From Hondaea fermentalgiana (lineage: Eukaryota; Sar; Bigyra; Thraustochytrida; Thraustochytriidae): a DNA stretch of 64,000 nucleotides. Below are positions 1 through 9,500 of the stretch, in pieces. The first letter of the stretch is position 1. The number at the start of each line of letters is the position of its first letter. The stretch covers positions 595-64,594 of the forward strand of contig NPFB01000117.1 in the NCBI GenBank assembly GCA_014084085.1, given 5' to 3'. Under the pieces are notes generated by a model. The model saw nothing but the letters and a program-made list of their open reading frames with translations, did no database searches and was not told the DNA's origin. A program made the position numbers and the translations under genes.

Positions 1-3000
1 GAAAGCCACATCAGATCCGAAACGTCAATATACACATCACGCTCCGCGTTCTCCAGCCAGTCTGAGCTCCTCTGGGCAGCGCTATTGATGAGCTTTATAT
101 GCGTAGCAACCAGCCCAAAGAACAGAAACATGATGCTGAGGTCCAAGTAATTGAAAGGATCCGACCAATACGCAGGCAAATCATCGATCCTCAGTGAGCA
201 CGTCTTCACAATCCCATCAGCTCGAATGCTTTGCCATACCTTTTGGGCGCCAGAGATCCAGCTGCGAGGGCGAAAGGGATCTCGTTGACACTTCCCTCGC
301 TCACTTCTTCGACTCTTGGCATCCAATGAGAGGTCTTTCGTGGAACCACATCTGCGCAATTCCGTCAAGGCGATTCCGGGCTCTGCTTTGATTGCGTCTT
401 CAGGTAAGTTTTGGATCAGTTTTGACCCGCCACTTTTGTCTTCTGGATTTAATACAGAGTACGTCCAGCGCTTATCGCATTCGTTGATAGAAACGATGAA
501 GCCGTTGCACTCTTCTCTGCCAGGTCCTTTGCTTACACGTACAAGCTCTCCAACATTGAAGCGTCTCGGCCCAGCTTCGGAACCCCAGGTCTCAATCCAC
601 TTGAGATGCTCAAGTGCAAAGCTTCTCGAATGATCCTTCGAGACGACGCGTCGTGAGCTTCCTTTTGTTTTTGACACATTGCAAAGCCACCACTGTTGCT
701 CCTCTGGATCCAGCACCACAACACCCATTAATTTGTTGAGGTTCGGCATGGTACCATAGTCATCGCCGTTACACACTACTTGCTCACTTGCACCACCAGT
801 TTCAATCTTTTGAGACCTACACGTTGAGACCAACAATCGAAAAATCTCGCTGAAAAAGTGTCCAAGAAAGAAAAGTACCATTGCCACTTCCATCCACACC
901 TGGTGTCGATCCTCGGTCGATTCGTAGCTCACGAGCTTGCGGGTCTCCCAGCGCTGATTGGCGAACACTCCTCCCGTTGTTGTGTGCTCCATGAAAACGC
1001 GCCCATGCACAAACAACTCGTGAGACCTCGAATATAGCGTGATTTCTAAAGCTGCTAGCCGAGTGCCCATTGAGATGAATTCGCACGCGCGAAGGTCTTG
1101 TAGAAGCTGCTGCGTCGCGGTCTTATTTGACAACAATACGACGCTCGAGCCACCGCCTTTGTAAAAGCCGAATTTACCGAAAAAGGGGACTGCGGGGCTG
1201 TCTTCCCAGTTGATGATATGACTTTCGGCGTCGCTCAGCATGCATGCATATGGGGACCTATCCTCGATGGTTGCATCCAAGGATGAAAAGGTGCCTTGCG
1301 AGTACGGCGCATAGCAGGGAGTTTCTGCTTCGGACAGTAGTGAAGGCATGTTCGTAGAGCAACTATCGGCACGCGTCCGAATCTGACGGTAACGGGGCCT
1401 GCCGAGAAGAACGAGTCCTTCGCCGAATATCACACTATCATTTTCCGCATGCAAGTCAGACTCTGATGGCCATATGGCTTCAACAAAGACATTTTCGACG
1501 TAGTCGTTCCAGCTATCCAGATCATTGACATCTTCCAGAGTTCCTGCGTCGCCGGATGACATGCGATTGACGATACTTGCTTGTATCGAGAATGACTCAT
1601 ACACGTCACGTCCGCTGTATCGGATGGCGACAAGAGTGAGCAAGATCAAGAGGATAACCCAGTACGCCAGGGCCCGGCAGGCTTTAAAGCGCAAGCCCTG
1701 CTGAACCCACGCGGCGTGCACGGCGTGATGAACAATTTTTCCCTTGAATATTGGCTGGTCGTGAGCCAGCTTGCTCCGTTTCTCAAGAGCTGCTTTGAGC
1801 TCTTTTTCTTTCGTTTTGAAGTACTCGATACGATAGTCATCGTCAAAGGCTGGATTGCCTTGGTCATCAACGTGGTCGATGTCAGCTCCAGCGTCGAGAA
1901 GGATGCCAAGAACGGCATCTGCCTTGCGAATCTCCACAAAAAGTTCTTCGAAACAATCACGCAGAATACCTTCAAGTACATCCTTTTTGGAGCCACTTTC
2001 CAGGTCTTGCAGGTCCTGGCATATGTCCTGAGGAAAGTAGGAAAGGAGCTCGCCGTCAAAGTTGGGCAGACACTCGAAGCTCGTGTATGGAGAAAAAGCA
2101 GATCCACTGACCAGCTTCAAGTTTGACTTGAAGACCCTGATCTCATTAGCTGTTTCACACGAAGTATCCGCCACATCAATGCGCCTTTTGATAAGCGCGG
2201 CCAATTCACTCAGTTCGGATGAGCTTTCGATACCCTCAAGAGACTTGGAGGTTTCCTCGTTCGTCTCGGGATCTAACATGCTGGGTTCTTCGTAAGCGCG
2301 GAGGATCAGGTAAACGAAGTCTCGCATCAGAGGAAGGAGGTGCAGGTCGCGAACAACTTCTGATAGCTCGACCGCCTTAAAGTTGCGGCTTGAGGCGTCA
2401 AGATCTCTGTAGCGTTTTTTGATACATCCTACAAAAACCTTCATCTCCGGAGCATCCTCAATTTTTCGAAGACCTTCTTTCGAAAGCTCGTGATTTTCGG
2501 ACTCTAGATAGCACTTTCTGATAAAACTTGCCAATTCGCGCATCTCACGAGTACTGCCGAGGCCGCGAAGAGCGTCTACGCTGTCTATCGCCTCACGGAA
2601 CGAAGAGTCGGATTTCCCATAGCGCTCTTTCATCAGCTGGGCAAACTCTTCCATCTCTGGAGCCAAGTGACATTCGCGAAGGCACGCTTCCTGTGCAGAT
2701 TCCTGCAGCTCTCGAAGGCAGTAAAAGGTCAGTTCCAGGAATTTGCGTCGCTTGAATGCGTAGCACAATGGCGTCCGCCCTTGCATGTCCACTGCGTCAA
2801 CAGTCTCGCCGCTCGAGTTCTTGAGAACGAATTGAAGCACGCTAATTCTACCCATTTTTGCCGCTTCGTGAATTACAGTGCTCCCCTCACGACGAGTAGG
2901 CAGCGTCTCGTCCGCGCCAGCCTCGAGCAACGAGCGAACGGCGCTGAGATTACCCATTGCCGCAGCATTGTGAAGCGCCGTCCGGCCGATCATGTCGACC

Positions 3001-5711
3001 TCGTTTACCGCGACATTCATTTGTATGAGCATCTGAACAAAGTTGTCGTCTCCTGCATCAGGCTTGTTGCACGCAAGGTGTAACAAGGTTCTGTCGAGCT
3101 CTCCCCGATACCGCTCTGGGAACGCCTTTCCATCGTTCTTAAGTATCTGAAGGATCTCGCCTTGACCGAGCTCGGTCGTATCCAAGAGTGCCTTGTCGTC
3201 GCTTTCTGCCCCATTCTCGCAGAGGACTGCAACCATCTCTGGACACTTCATCTCGATGGCCAGATGTAAGGGCGTCTTACCATCTTTTGTAATTGCGGTT
3301 GAACACGAAGCACCACTCTTGCAAAGAATCCGAAGAATCTCAATGCGTCTATTCTCAATTGCCACCTGAAGAGCAGATTGACTGGTTCCTGTATCATACA
3401 AGTCAATATTTGCACCATGAGAAATGAACTCTTGCACACACTCCGTATAGCCCAGCATACAGGCTAGATGGAAAGGAGAGTAATTCCCGTAGAAAGATGA
3501 AGTGACTGCCTGCGAGTACAGCGAGATAAGAATGTCATCGCTTTTACATTGCCGAGTCCTGAGCAACTTGCGGAGAAGGCCAAACGTCAGCTTGTCCCCG
3601 AGTCTCTGACGGAATAATGCGCGCAGTGTCTCCGTTGCGGTCGTCGTGTCATTTGGACAGACGAAGACTCCGCTTTCTGAGCAGGACAGAGCGCGATGTG
3701 AAACGTTCGCAACCTGCACGTCGAGGAGCACTTCTGCGAGCTCGCTGCAGATATCCGAATGTGATCTCCAATTTGAAAAGACGAATTCCCAAGCCTCTGT
3801 CTGGTTTACAGCACGGCATATCTCTTCATTGCGGCCCATCAGCTGAAGTGTTTTGACGTCAAAGGATCGAAGTGCTCGCGCAAATGTTCCAGCAGTTTCG
3901 AATTTACCTGTGTCTCTTACACGTTCCAAGATGAGTGCCACCACTTCTCTGGCAGATTGGAGCTCCTTAAGCTTGGCAGCTTTGAACTTCAAATTCATCT
4001 CCTTGTCCTTGCTGCCTAATGTGAGGTCATAGGCATTTCGCTCAGGCTGAATGCGAGCAATTGCTGTTATCAAATAGTCGAGGGAAGACTGCGATGATGC
4101 TTGCAGCTGATCGGGATCAAAGCCTTCCTTCCCAGATATAATCGGTGGGTCTCTTGCGCTGAGAGGGTCAATTTCAGGGTGGGTCTGCAGGATTCGCTTA
4201 CACGTCTCAAAATCAGATCTTTTCGCAGCTTGAAGCAACTTGGTTTCCATCGAGTCGTCTGAGGCATTGCCAGAGGCGCGCATGTACATGATATCAAAGC
4301 ATGACTCAGGTACGTGAATGGCCTCGTGCAGCGCCACGAGGTCTTCGAGGCTTTTCCCCAGTGCTTCTTTGAAGCTCCGCAATTCGTGATTCAGGTCTGG
4401 CATGGTTGGCTGAGTCGCGGGGTCTGCTTGGCTGCAAGCCCTGCGCTGTTCGTTGACGAATCTTTTCACCAGAACCCTCTCTGTTTCTTGAGTCCTACGT
4501 TCGTGATTCGGAAGGAGTACAGCAAGGAGCAGTCTCACCAGGATTCGCTGAAGTGCTTCCTCGCGTGTTTCTGGTGGGGCACCGCTGTCACTCTGTGCAA
4601 TCACTTCATCAAGATCATCGAGGAGCTGGATCAGGGCTTCCGTGTCAATGCCTCCCATTCCATCGGACTCCAGTGCATCAGAAAACTCGCCCTTGTCCTC
4701 TTCGGAAGTGAATTCAATCGCGCCTCCTGTTGACGACAGCATTTCGAGCGCGGCGTAACGTGATAACACGTTTGCCATCAGCGCTTTGTCTACCTTGTCA
4801 AGCTGTGGTTGCACCCGTACGAAGATCTTGCCGAGGCGCTCAAATTTTTCAAGCGCAGATTTGCAAACGGAATAGGGGCAGTATGCAGAGATGTAAGTGC
4901 CGCTGTGCCAGCTTGGAATTGTTGTGTTCTTGATATTTTTCAAGTGAACAGCAACTGTTTTTAGGCCGCTGGTGATTCGAAGCCCATATACACTTTCTGC
5001 TTGAAAAGAAACAATGCCACCATGAGAAGACTTCGATTCCTGCACCGTCTCCTTGCGGTATTCACGAAGAAAAGTTGCTTTGTATCCATGGATACTAGCA
5101 CAACCGTAGATGTAAACGCGAAGTGAACTGAGTCCGTTTTTGAGATCCTCATCAAACGGGGATGAGAATACGGTCAACGCAATTAATTCCCCCGTGAGTG
5201 AGCTCTTTTCGTCTTTTTTTCGAAAATCACACCTATATGAGGCTCCGCATGGGTCAAAAAGCTTCGCGGCTTCAATTTCGCCAATCAAAGTTATGAATTC
5301 GTTCTCCCTCCATGACCCCGAAATCCCTGTCATCTCCAAGATCACCATAGTGTTGTCCTTGGCTTCGTGAACACCTTTGTCGGCGCTTGCATTTGAGTCA
5401 TCATTCTCCCCGACGTTCTTTTCGGTATTGTTCCCTTTGGGATTGACCACATCATTAGGGACTTCGACAGGGTTCCAAGATTCCCACTTCACTGGTTTAT
5501 CCAAATGTATCTCCTCAGTCCTGAAAATGTAGCTTTCGTCGAGAACTCGAAGCGTACACATTATTCTGTCTGCACGTGGGAACAATTGTGTGAGGGTTTC
5601 TCCTGAGTCAATCGTATCAAGACTAACAGCGTATCGAAGCGTCACAGGCCTAGTGGGCACTGGTGACGAGCCATCCTCCGAGGTTCCTGCTTCTAATGTT
5701 TCTGACGTCAT
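1..5711 (-). CDS. Ankyrin-repeat polycystin (PKD2/TRPP-like) cation channel, 3' end cut off
   Basis: One frame stays open from the ATG at 5711 to the left edge (about 1,900 codons), with an in-frame stop just upstream at 5760-5762. Residues 1-740 are not recognised. About 740-985 is a run of ankyrin repeats (for example TPLHLAIE and RTALHNAA), and a further ankyrin-like unit lies near 1262-1290. A first membrane segment (S1) is at about 1343-1365. Next comes a polycystin extracellular (TOP) domain at about 1370-1600, containing PRYRQIRTRADSC and TTGGVFANQRWE, then S2 at about 1604-1628. The S3 motif (YWSDPFNYLDLSIMF) appears only at about 1848. The roughly 215-residue S2-S3 loop is far longer than in animal PKD2 and has an SH3/Tudor-like stretch. 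The pore (S5-S6) would lie outside the window. Polycystins are non-selective or calcium-permeable cation channels of ciliary or internal membranes. Family assignment is firm; role and location are inferred. No intron seen. Confidence 0.85.
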   Translation of the reverse strand, partial: MTSETLEAGTSEDGSSPVPTRPVTLRYAVSLDTIDSGETLTQLFPRADRIMCTLRVLDESYIFRTEEIHLDKPVKWESWNPVEVPNDVVNPKGNNTEKNVGENDDSNASADKGVHEAKDNTMVILEMTGISGSWRENEFITLIGEIEAAKLFDPCGASYRCDFRKKDEKSSLTGELIALTVFSSPFDEDLKNGLSSLRVYIYGCASIHGYKATFLREYRKETVQESKSSHGGIVSFQAESVYGLRITSGLKTVAVHLKNIKNTTIPSWHSGTYISAYCPYSVCKSALEKFERLGKIFVRVQPQLDKVDKALMANVLSRYAALEMLSSTGGAIEFTSEEDKGEFSDALESDGMGGIDTEALIQLLDDLDEVIAQSDSGAPPETREEALQRILVRLLLAVLLPNHERRTQETERVLVKRFVNEQRRACSQADPATQPTMPDLNHELRSFKEALGKSLEDLVALHEAIHVPESCFDIMYMRASGNASDDSMETKLLQAAKRSDFETCKRILQTHPEIDPLSARDPPIISGKEGFDPDQLQASSQSSLDYLITAIARIQPERNAYDLTLGSKDKEMNLKFKAAKLKELQSAREVVALILERVRDTGKFETAGTFARALRSFDVKTLQLMGRNEEICRAVNQTEAWEFVFSNWRSHSDICSELAEVLLDVQVANVSHRALSCSESGVFVCPNDTTTATETLRALFRQRLGDKLTFGLLRKLLRTRQCKSDDILISLYSQAVTSSFYGNYSPFHLACMLGYTECVQEFISHGANIDLYDTGTSQSALQVAIENRRIEILRILCKSGASCSTAITKDGKTPLHLAIEMKCPEMVAVLCENGAESDDKALLDTTELGQGEILQILKNDGKAFPERYRGELDRTLLHLACNKPDAGDDNFVQMLIQMNVAVNEVDMIGRTALHNAAAMGNLSAVRSLLEAGADETLPTRREGSTVIHEAAKMGRISVLQFVLKNSSGETVDAVDMQGRTPLCYAFKRRKFLELTFYCLRELQESAQEACLRECHLAPEMEEFAQLMKERYGKSDSSFREAIDSVDALRGLGSTREMRELASFIRKCYLESENHELSKEGLRKIEDAPEMKVFVGCIKKRYRDLDASSRNFKAVELSEVVRDLHLLPLMRDFVYLILRAYEEPSMLDPETNEETSKSLEGIESSSELSELAALIKRRIDVADTSCETANEIRVFKSNLKLVSGSAFSPYTSFECLPNFDGELLSYFPQDICQDLQDLESGSKKDVLEGILRDCFEELFVEIRKADAVLGILLDAGADIDHVDDQGNPAFDDDYRIEYFKTKEKELKAALEKRSKLAHDQPIFKGKIVHHAVHAAWVQQGLRFKACRALAYWVILLILLTLVAIRYSGRDVYESFSIQASIVNRMSSGDAGTLEDVNDLDSWNDYVENVFVEAIWPSESDLHAENDSVIFGEGLVLLGRPRYRQIRTRADSCSTNMPSLLSEAETPCYAPYSQGTFSSLDATIEDRSPYACMLSDAESHIINWEDSPAVPFFGKFGFYKGGGSSVVLLSNKTATQQLLQDLRACEFISMGTRLAALEITLYSRSHELFVHGRVFMEHTTTGGVFANQRWETRKLVSYESTEDRHQVWMEVAMVLFFLGHFFSEIFRLLVSTCRSQKIETGGASEQVVCNGDDYGTMPNLNKLMGVVVLDPEEQQWWLCNVSKTKGSSRRVVSKDHSRSFALEHLKWIETWGSEAGPRRFNVGELVRVSKGPGREECNGFIVSINECDKRWTYSVLNPEDKSGGSKLIQNLPEDAIKAEPGIALTELRRCGSTKDLSLDAKSRRSERGKCQRDPFRPRSWISGAQKVWQSIRADGIVKTCSLRIDDLPAYWSDPFNYLDLSIMFLFFGLVATHIKLINSAAQRSSDWLENAERDVYIDVSDLMWL

Positions 5712-6535
5712 CTTTACTTCATTCGGTACGTTTATCAGAGCATCCCTTCTCCTGCCTCTTTAATCGCCTCGTTGTTGCTTTGCGTCGTGGTTGGAGGTCT
5801 GCTGAGCAAAAAATCTCCTCGTTCTTTTCCCAACTTCTGTACGAGAAGTGGCTAGCTAAGGCCTAGCCTAGGCCTATCTATCAGCAGTGCTCTGACGCAA
5901 AAAAACGGTCACACGATTCATTGTTTCAGCTATGTGTCGCGTCGCCGAGAAAGTAGCTTGACAAGGGGAGCGAGGATTGAGGAGTCAGTATGCACGACCG
6001 AGCAGAGTATACCGTTGCGATGGCCACAAATACCTCGTCTCGCGGAAAGAATGAAGGCCTGTTTTCGTAGACGCTTGGTCCTCGCTTGCTAGTTCACGAA
6101 GCATTGGCCACAAAACATTCGTCCTGTCACGTGTTGCGTCGCAGAGAAAGCCTGACAGAGAGAACGAGGCTTTAGAAGACAGAATGCACGTCGTGAGAAT
6201 GGCCTCATAGGCCTGGCCACCCCATGCTGCACAGACAATTATAAGCTTTCTTTTCTTTTCGAATTGATACAGTTGAAGATTCCGTGCCAGGTGATCGACT
6301 CTACCGTGCAGGCGAGGTTGCCATTGGACCAAGCAAGGCCAGCATAAGCCAAGCCAAGCCAAGCCAGGTCAGCCCAGTTCAGCGATAGTTATTTTGTCTG
6401 AAGGGAGTCCTGATGACAGGTCTAGCTAATCGTCATTTTCGCCGCCAGAATCTTTCATCGTCATCATCGGTCATCATTCAAATTCATCATTGAGGGATTA
6501 AAATCAAAATCATGATTCTCATGAAGAGAGAAGCA
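5712..6535. other. Intergenic region, channel and PDS5
   Basis: Upstream of the channel gene and downstream of PDS5. It has the palindrome TAGGCCTA at 5869-5876, an imperfect direct repeat (about 5935-6000 and 6120-6190) and a short run of CCAAG-type repeats near 6334-6378. No convincing reading frame. Confidence 0.5.
5935..6190. repeat. Imperfect direct repeat, two units of about 65 bp
   Basis: About 5935-6000 and 6120-6190 share an ordered series of blocks: GCGTCGC, GAGAAAG, TTGACA/CTGACA, AACGAGG/AGCGAGG, and GTATGCACG/GAATGCACG. The units are about 187 bp apart. They lie between two minus-strand genes and do not look coding. Confidence 0.5.
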
Positions 6536-9500
6536 TCACTCATCAAGCATCAAATCTTCTGGGTCCGCATATCCGGACACAGCATCTTTCGTTGTCCGTG
6601 ATGGCTGACGCCGCGTAGGCGTTGCCTGCGAAGCCACTGTGGACTTGGAAGCATGTGCGGCAGCAGTTTTGAGGTTCGCCTGAGGCCGGGACCGCTTGCG
6701 GCGCGGGGTGAGTGTTTCGTCTGGGGCAGCAACGAGCCCCAAGCCGCCGCTCCCGACACGCAGCTCGAAGTTTGCTGGAAGCACCTGTCGCTGCTGGTAC
6801 TGTCGTCGGCGCTGCGCGGAGCGTTCGGTTTCCTTGCTGCTGTTTCGAGGTGTGACGGAAGAGAGCCCTGGCGAAGTGGCTTCGTTTGTGGACCGCTGGC
6901 GCAAAGGCTGCGCTTGAATGGCGACGTACATTTTCGGCAAGACTACGCCTCCTGGATACTCGAGGGAGTCCGGACTGACCTTCATTCTCAGCTTGATGAG
7001 CATCTGAGCGATCTCGCCAATCATGTGAATGTTGTCACAGCCAGGATCGAGCGCATCTGTGTGTCGACGCATGACCTCAAGCAAGGCGTAGAGGAGCCCA
7101 GCGTTGGTGTTGTGCGACGGCGCAACGTTCGAAAGTGCATCAAAGAGCATCACGAGCGGCTTGACAAGCACCCGTTGGCCGGCAGCTGAAGATACAAAGA
7201 GTTGCGCCTGCTCTCGATCCCGCGGCATCTGAGGGTGGTGCGCCACCAGGTAGATGAGCGTTGAGATCATGTTTTCCGGCGCGAATTGCGCCGCGGTGTC
7301 GATAAGGTTCTCCCCGGCCCCGTCGGCAGCCGCTGCTGCGCGCGCTGACTTGGTTTGAAATGTGCGCTGCAGGAAGCGTAGCAGTTGCGTGAGGTGGCCA
7401 TGCGCGGCTCCCTTGGGGCGCAAAGCTGCGGCAAGTGGGAAAAACGCGCCATAGCGGAAAAGCTCGCGACCCCGCATAATAAATTCCTTGTACAGAGTCG
7501 CCACGACAGCTTCGCGGGCTTCTTCGACGGGGTCAAGCGCTAGCCAGCTCAGCTCCACCCACCGTTGAATCTCGCGCTGGTGCGCCTGCTGCGCTTCACG
7601 AGCCTCGCGAAGCACTTCACGCGCCGGCCCCCCAGGACACCGCGCCTCCAGCTTGATGAGAGCCTTGCCCGCGTACAAGCGCAGCTGCACGCTCGCTTCG
7701 TCTTGTTCAGGTGGCCATGTCGCGGCAGTAGCGTTCGCACCCTTGTTCTTGCGATGACTTTCATGTCCCCACGGATCTCCGCTGTCGGCAACAAATTTGC
7801 GCAAGATGAGCACAAGCCTGCGCAGCGCAATGAGTTCGTCTGGATCGAATGAGCGAATGCGACGCAACACCTCGTAGCAAATAACTTTCATACCCAGAAC
7901 TTTGGCACGGACCAGGTCAGCCAATCGGGCTGACGCGGACTTGGGTCCTGCCCCTGGAGGTCTTCTCACAAACTCGAAGATACGGTCCACCACAGCATTC
8001 AGTGTCTTGTTGTCGCTGCTCCACTCTGGACAGTGCTTAATAAGGGCCTTGAGCGCTGCAAGAGCAGACTGCGCAGCGACCTCATCAAGTTTGCTGATAC
8101 TTCGAAAAACACGTTGGGTCTGCTTCAGGACCAAGCTCATGACGCGATCAAAGGTCGACCGGGCACGGTCCACATCACCTGGTTGCCCCCCCTTGGCACT
8201 TTGCAACAGATTCACTGCCCAAGCCTTTGCGGCGGCCTTGACACAATCGACGCGCCGACTCCGAGTCATGATGGCATCAAGCATCTTTCCATCCTGAGGC
8301 AAGGCGCGACCTTTGCTTGCAGTGGCCGATGCCACATTGCAGGCTGTCACGCAAAGATTCTCCAAAGCTTCATCGGACAGCGTCTCGAGGTTTAAAGGCT
8401 CAGATTCTGCTGCGTTGGTGGCCGACGCGGCGTCACTGCGTCGCTTGACACTGCTGGAATCGCTTTTGCGAGTGCCGCGTTGTCTGGCTCGACGGCCATT
8501 CGTCGCGTCCAATGTCTGAGTTTCCTGCTCTTCACGCGCACCAGCTTGTTCAGTGGGACAGAAACGCTCTTGCGCAAGCGCGAAGATCCATGCTGCAGCG
8601 TCAACCGTCTCGGGATCGACAAGACTCTTAAAATGAGTGGCTGCAGTTTCCACCAAGGAGCACAGATCCTCAATGGCGCGGTCGTCACCAGCGCGAGCAA
8701 TTCTCTTTGCGCGCGCACCCAAGAGCTCCATTATTTCGGCCTGCACAAAGGCTGTTGGCATGAGTCGCGTCAAGAGAACGCGCACAGCGCGCGCCGTTTC
8801 AGACTTTGACCCAAGTCTCTGCAAGAGGTCAGTCTCTGCATTCGCGACAGCCTCGGGGTCATCGCCGCTGCAGGCAGCAATGATTCTCAAATTACGGAAC
8901 ACATGTTTGTCCTTGTTGTCCCAGATGGCTTCGAGCAGCGCGCTTGCGTTCGGGCAGCGCACGGAAGGCACAAACTCTTGGGCGAGCTGTCGCAGCGCCT
9001 GGCGAGCCTTGGCCTCTGACTCAGCTCCTTGCCGCGATCGAGAAAAAGTTCTGCCCTCGCCTTGATCGCTTCGGACGAGGGAACGACGGGTTCCGGCTGA
9101 GGCCCTCGAAGAGAACGACGACTCTCGGCGATCCTGGATGACTTGCATGATGAGGCTCGTTAGCCGGCTCCTTTGTCTGAGCAGAATCAGCTCAAAGGCG
9201 TTTCGAGCCACTTCGTCAAGGTCCCCCCAAACGCGCACAAGAATTGCGGCGCGCACCTGGAGGTTGCGATGTCGGCGCCTCCCGAGGATAACATTATCCA
9301 TCATCGCGCACAGAGCATGCCGATACAAAAGTGTTTCATCGTGAGATCGTTGGTGATGGAGCGCATGCGAGAAGATCTCGTTGGGGATCCATTCCAGCGT
9401 GCTCTCGGCGAACGCTTGCGCTTCGGATTGTTTGGGCGCATGCTCTTCCTCATTGAGCTCTGGCGCATCGCCGACGTCGTTGTCAGATGCACTCGACGCA

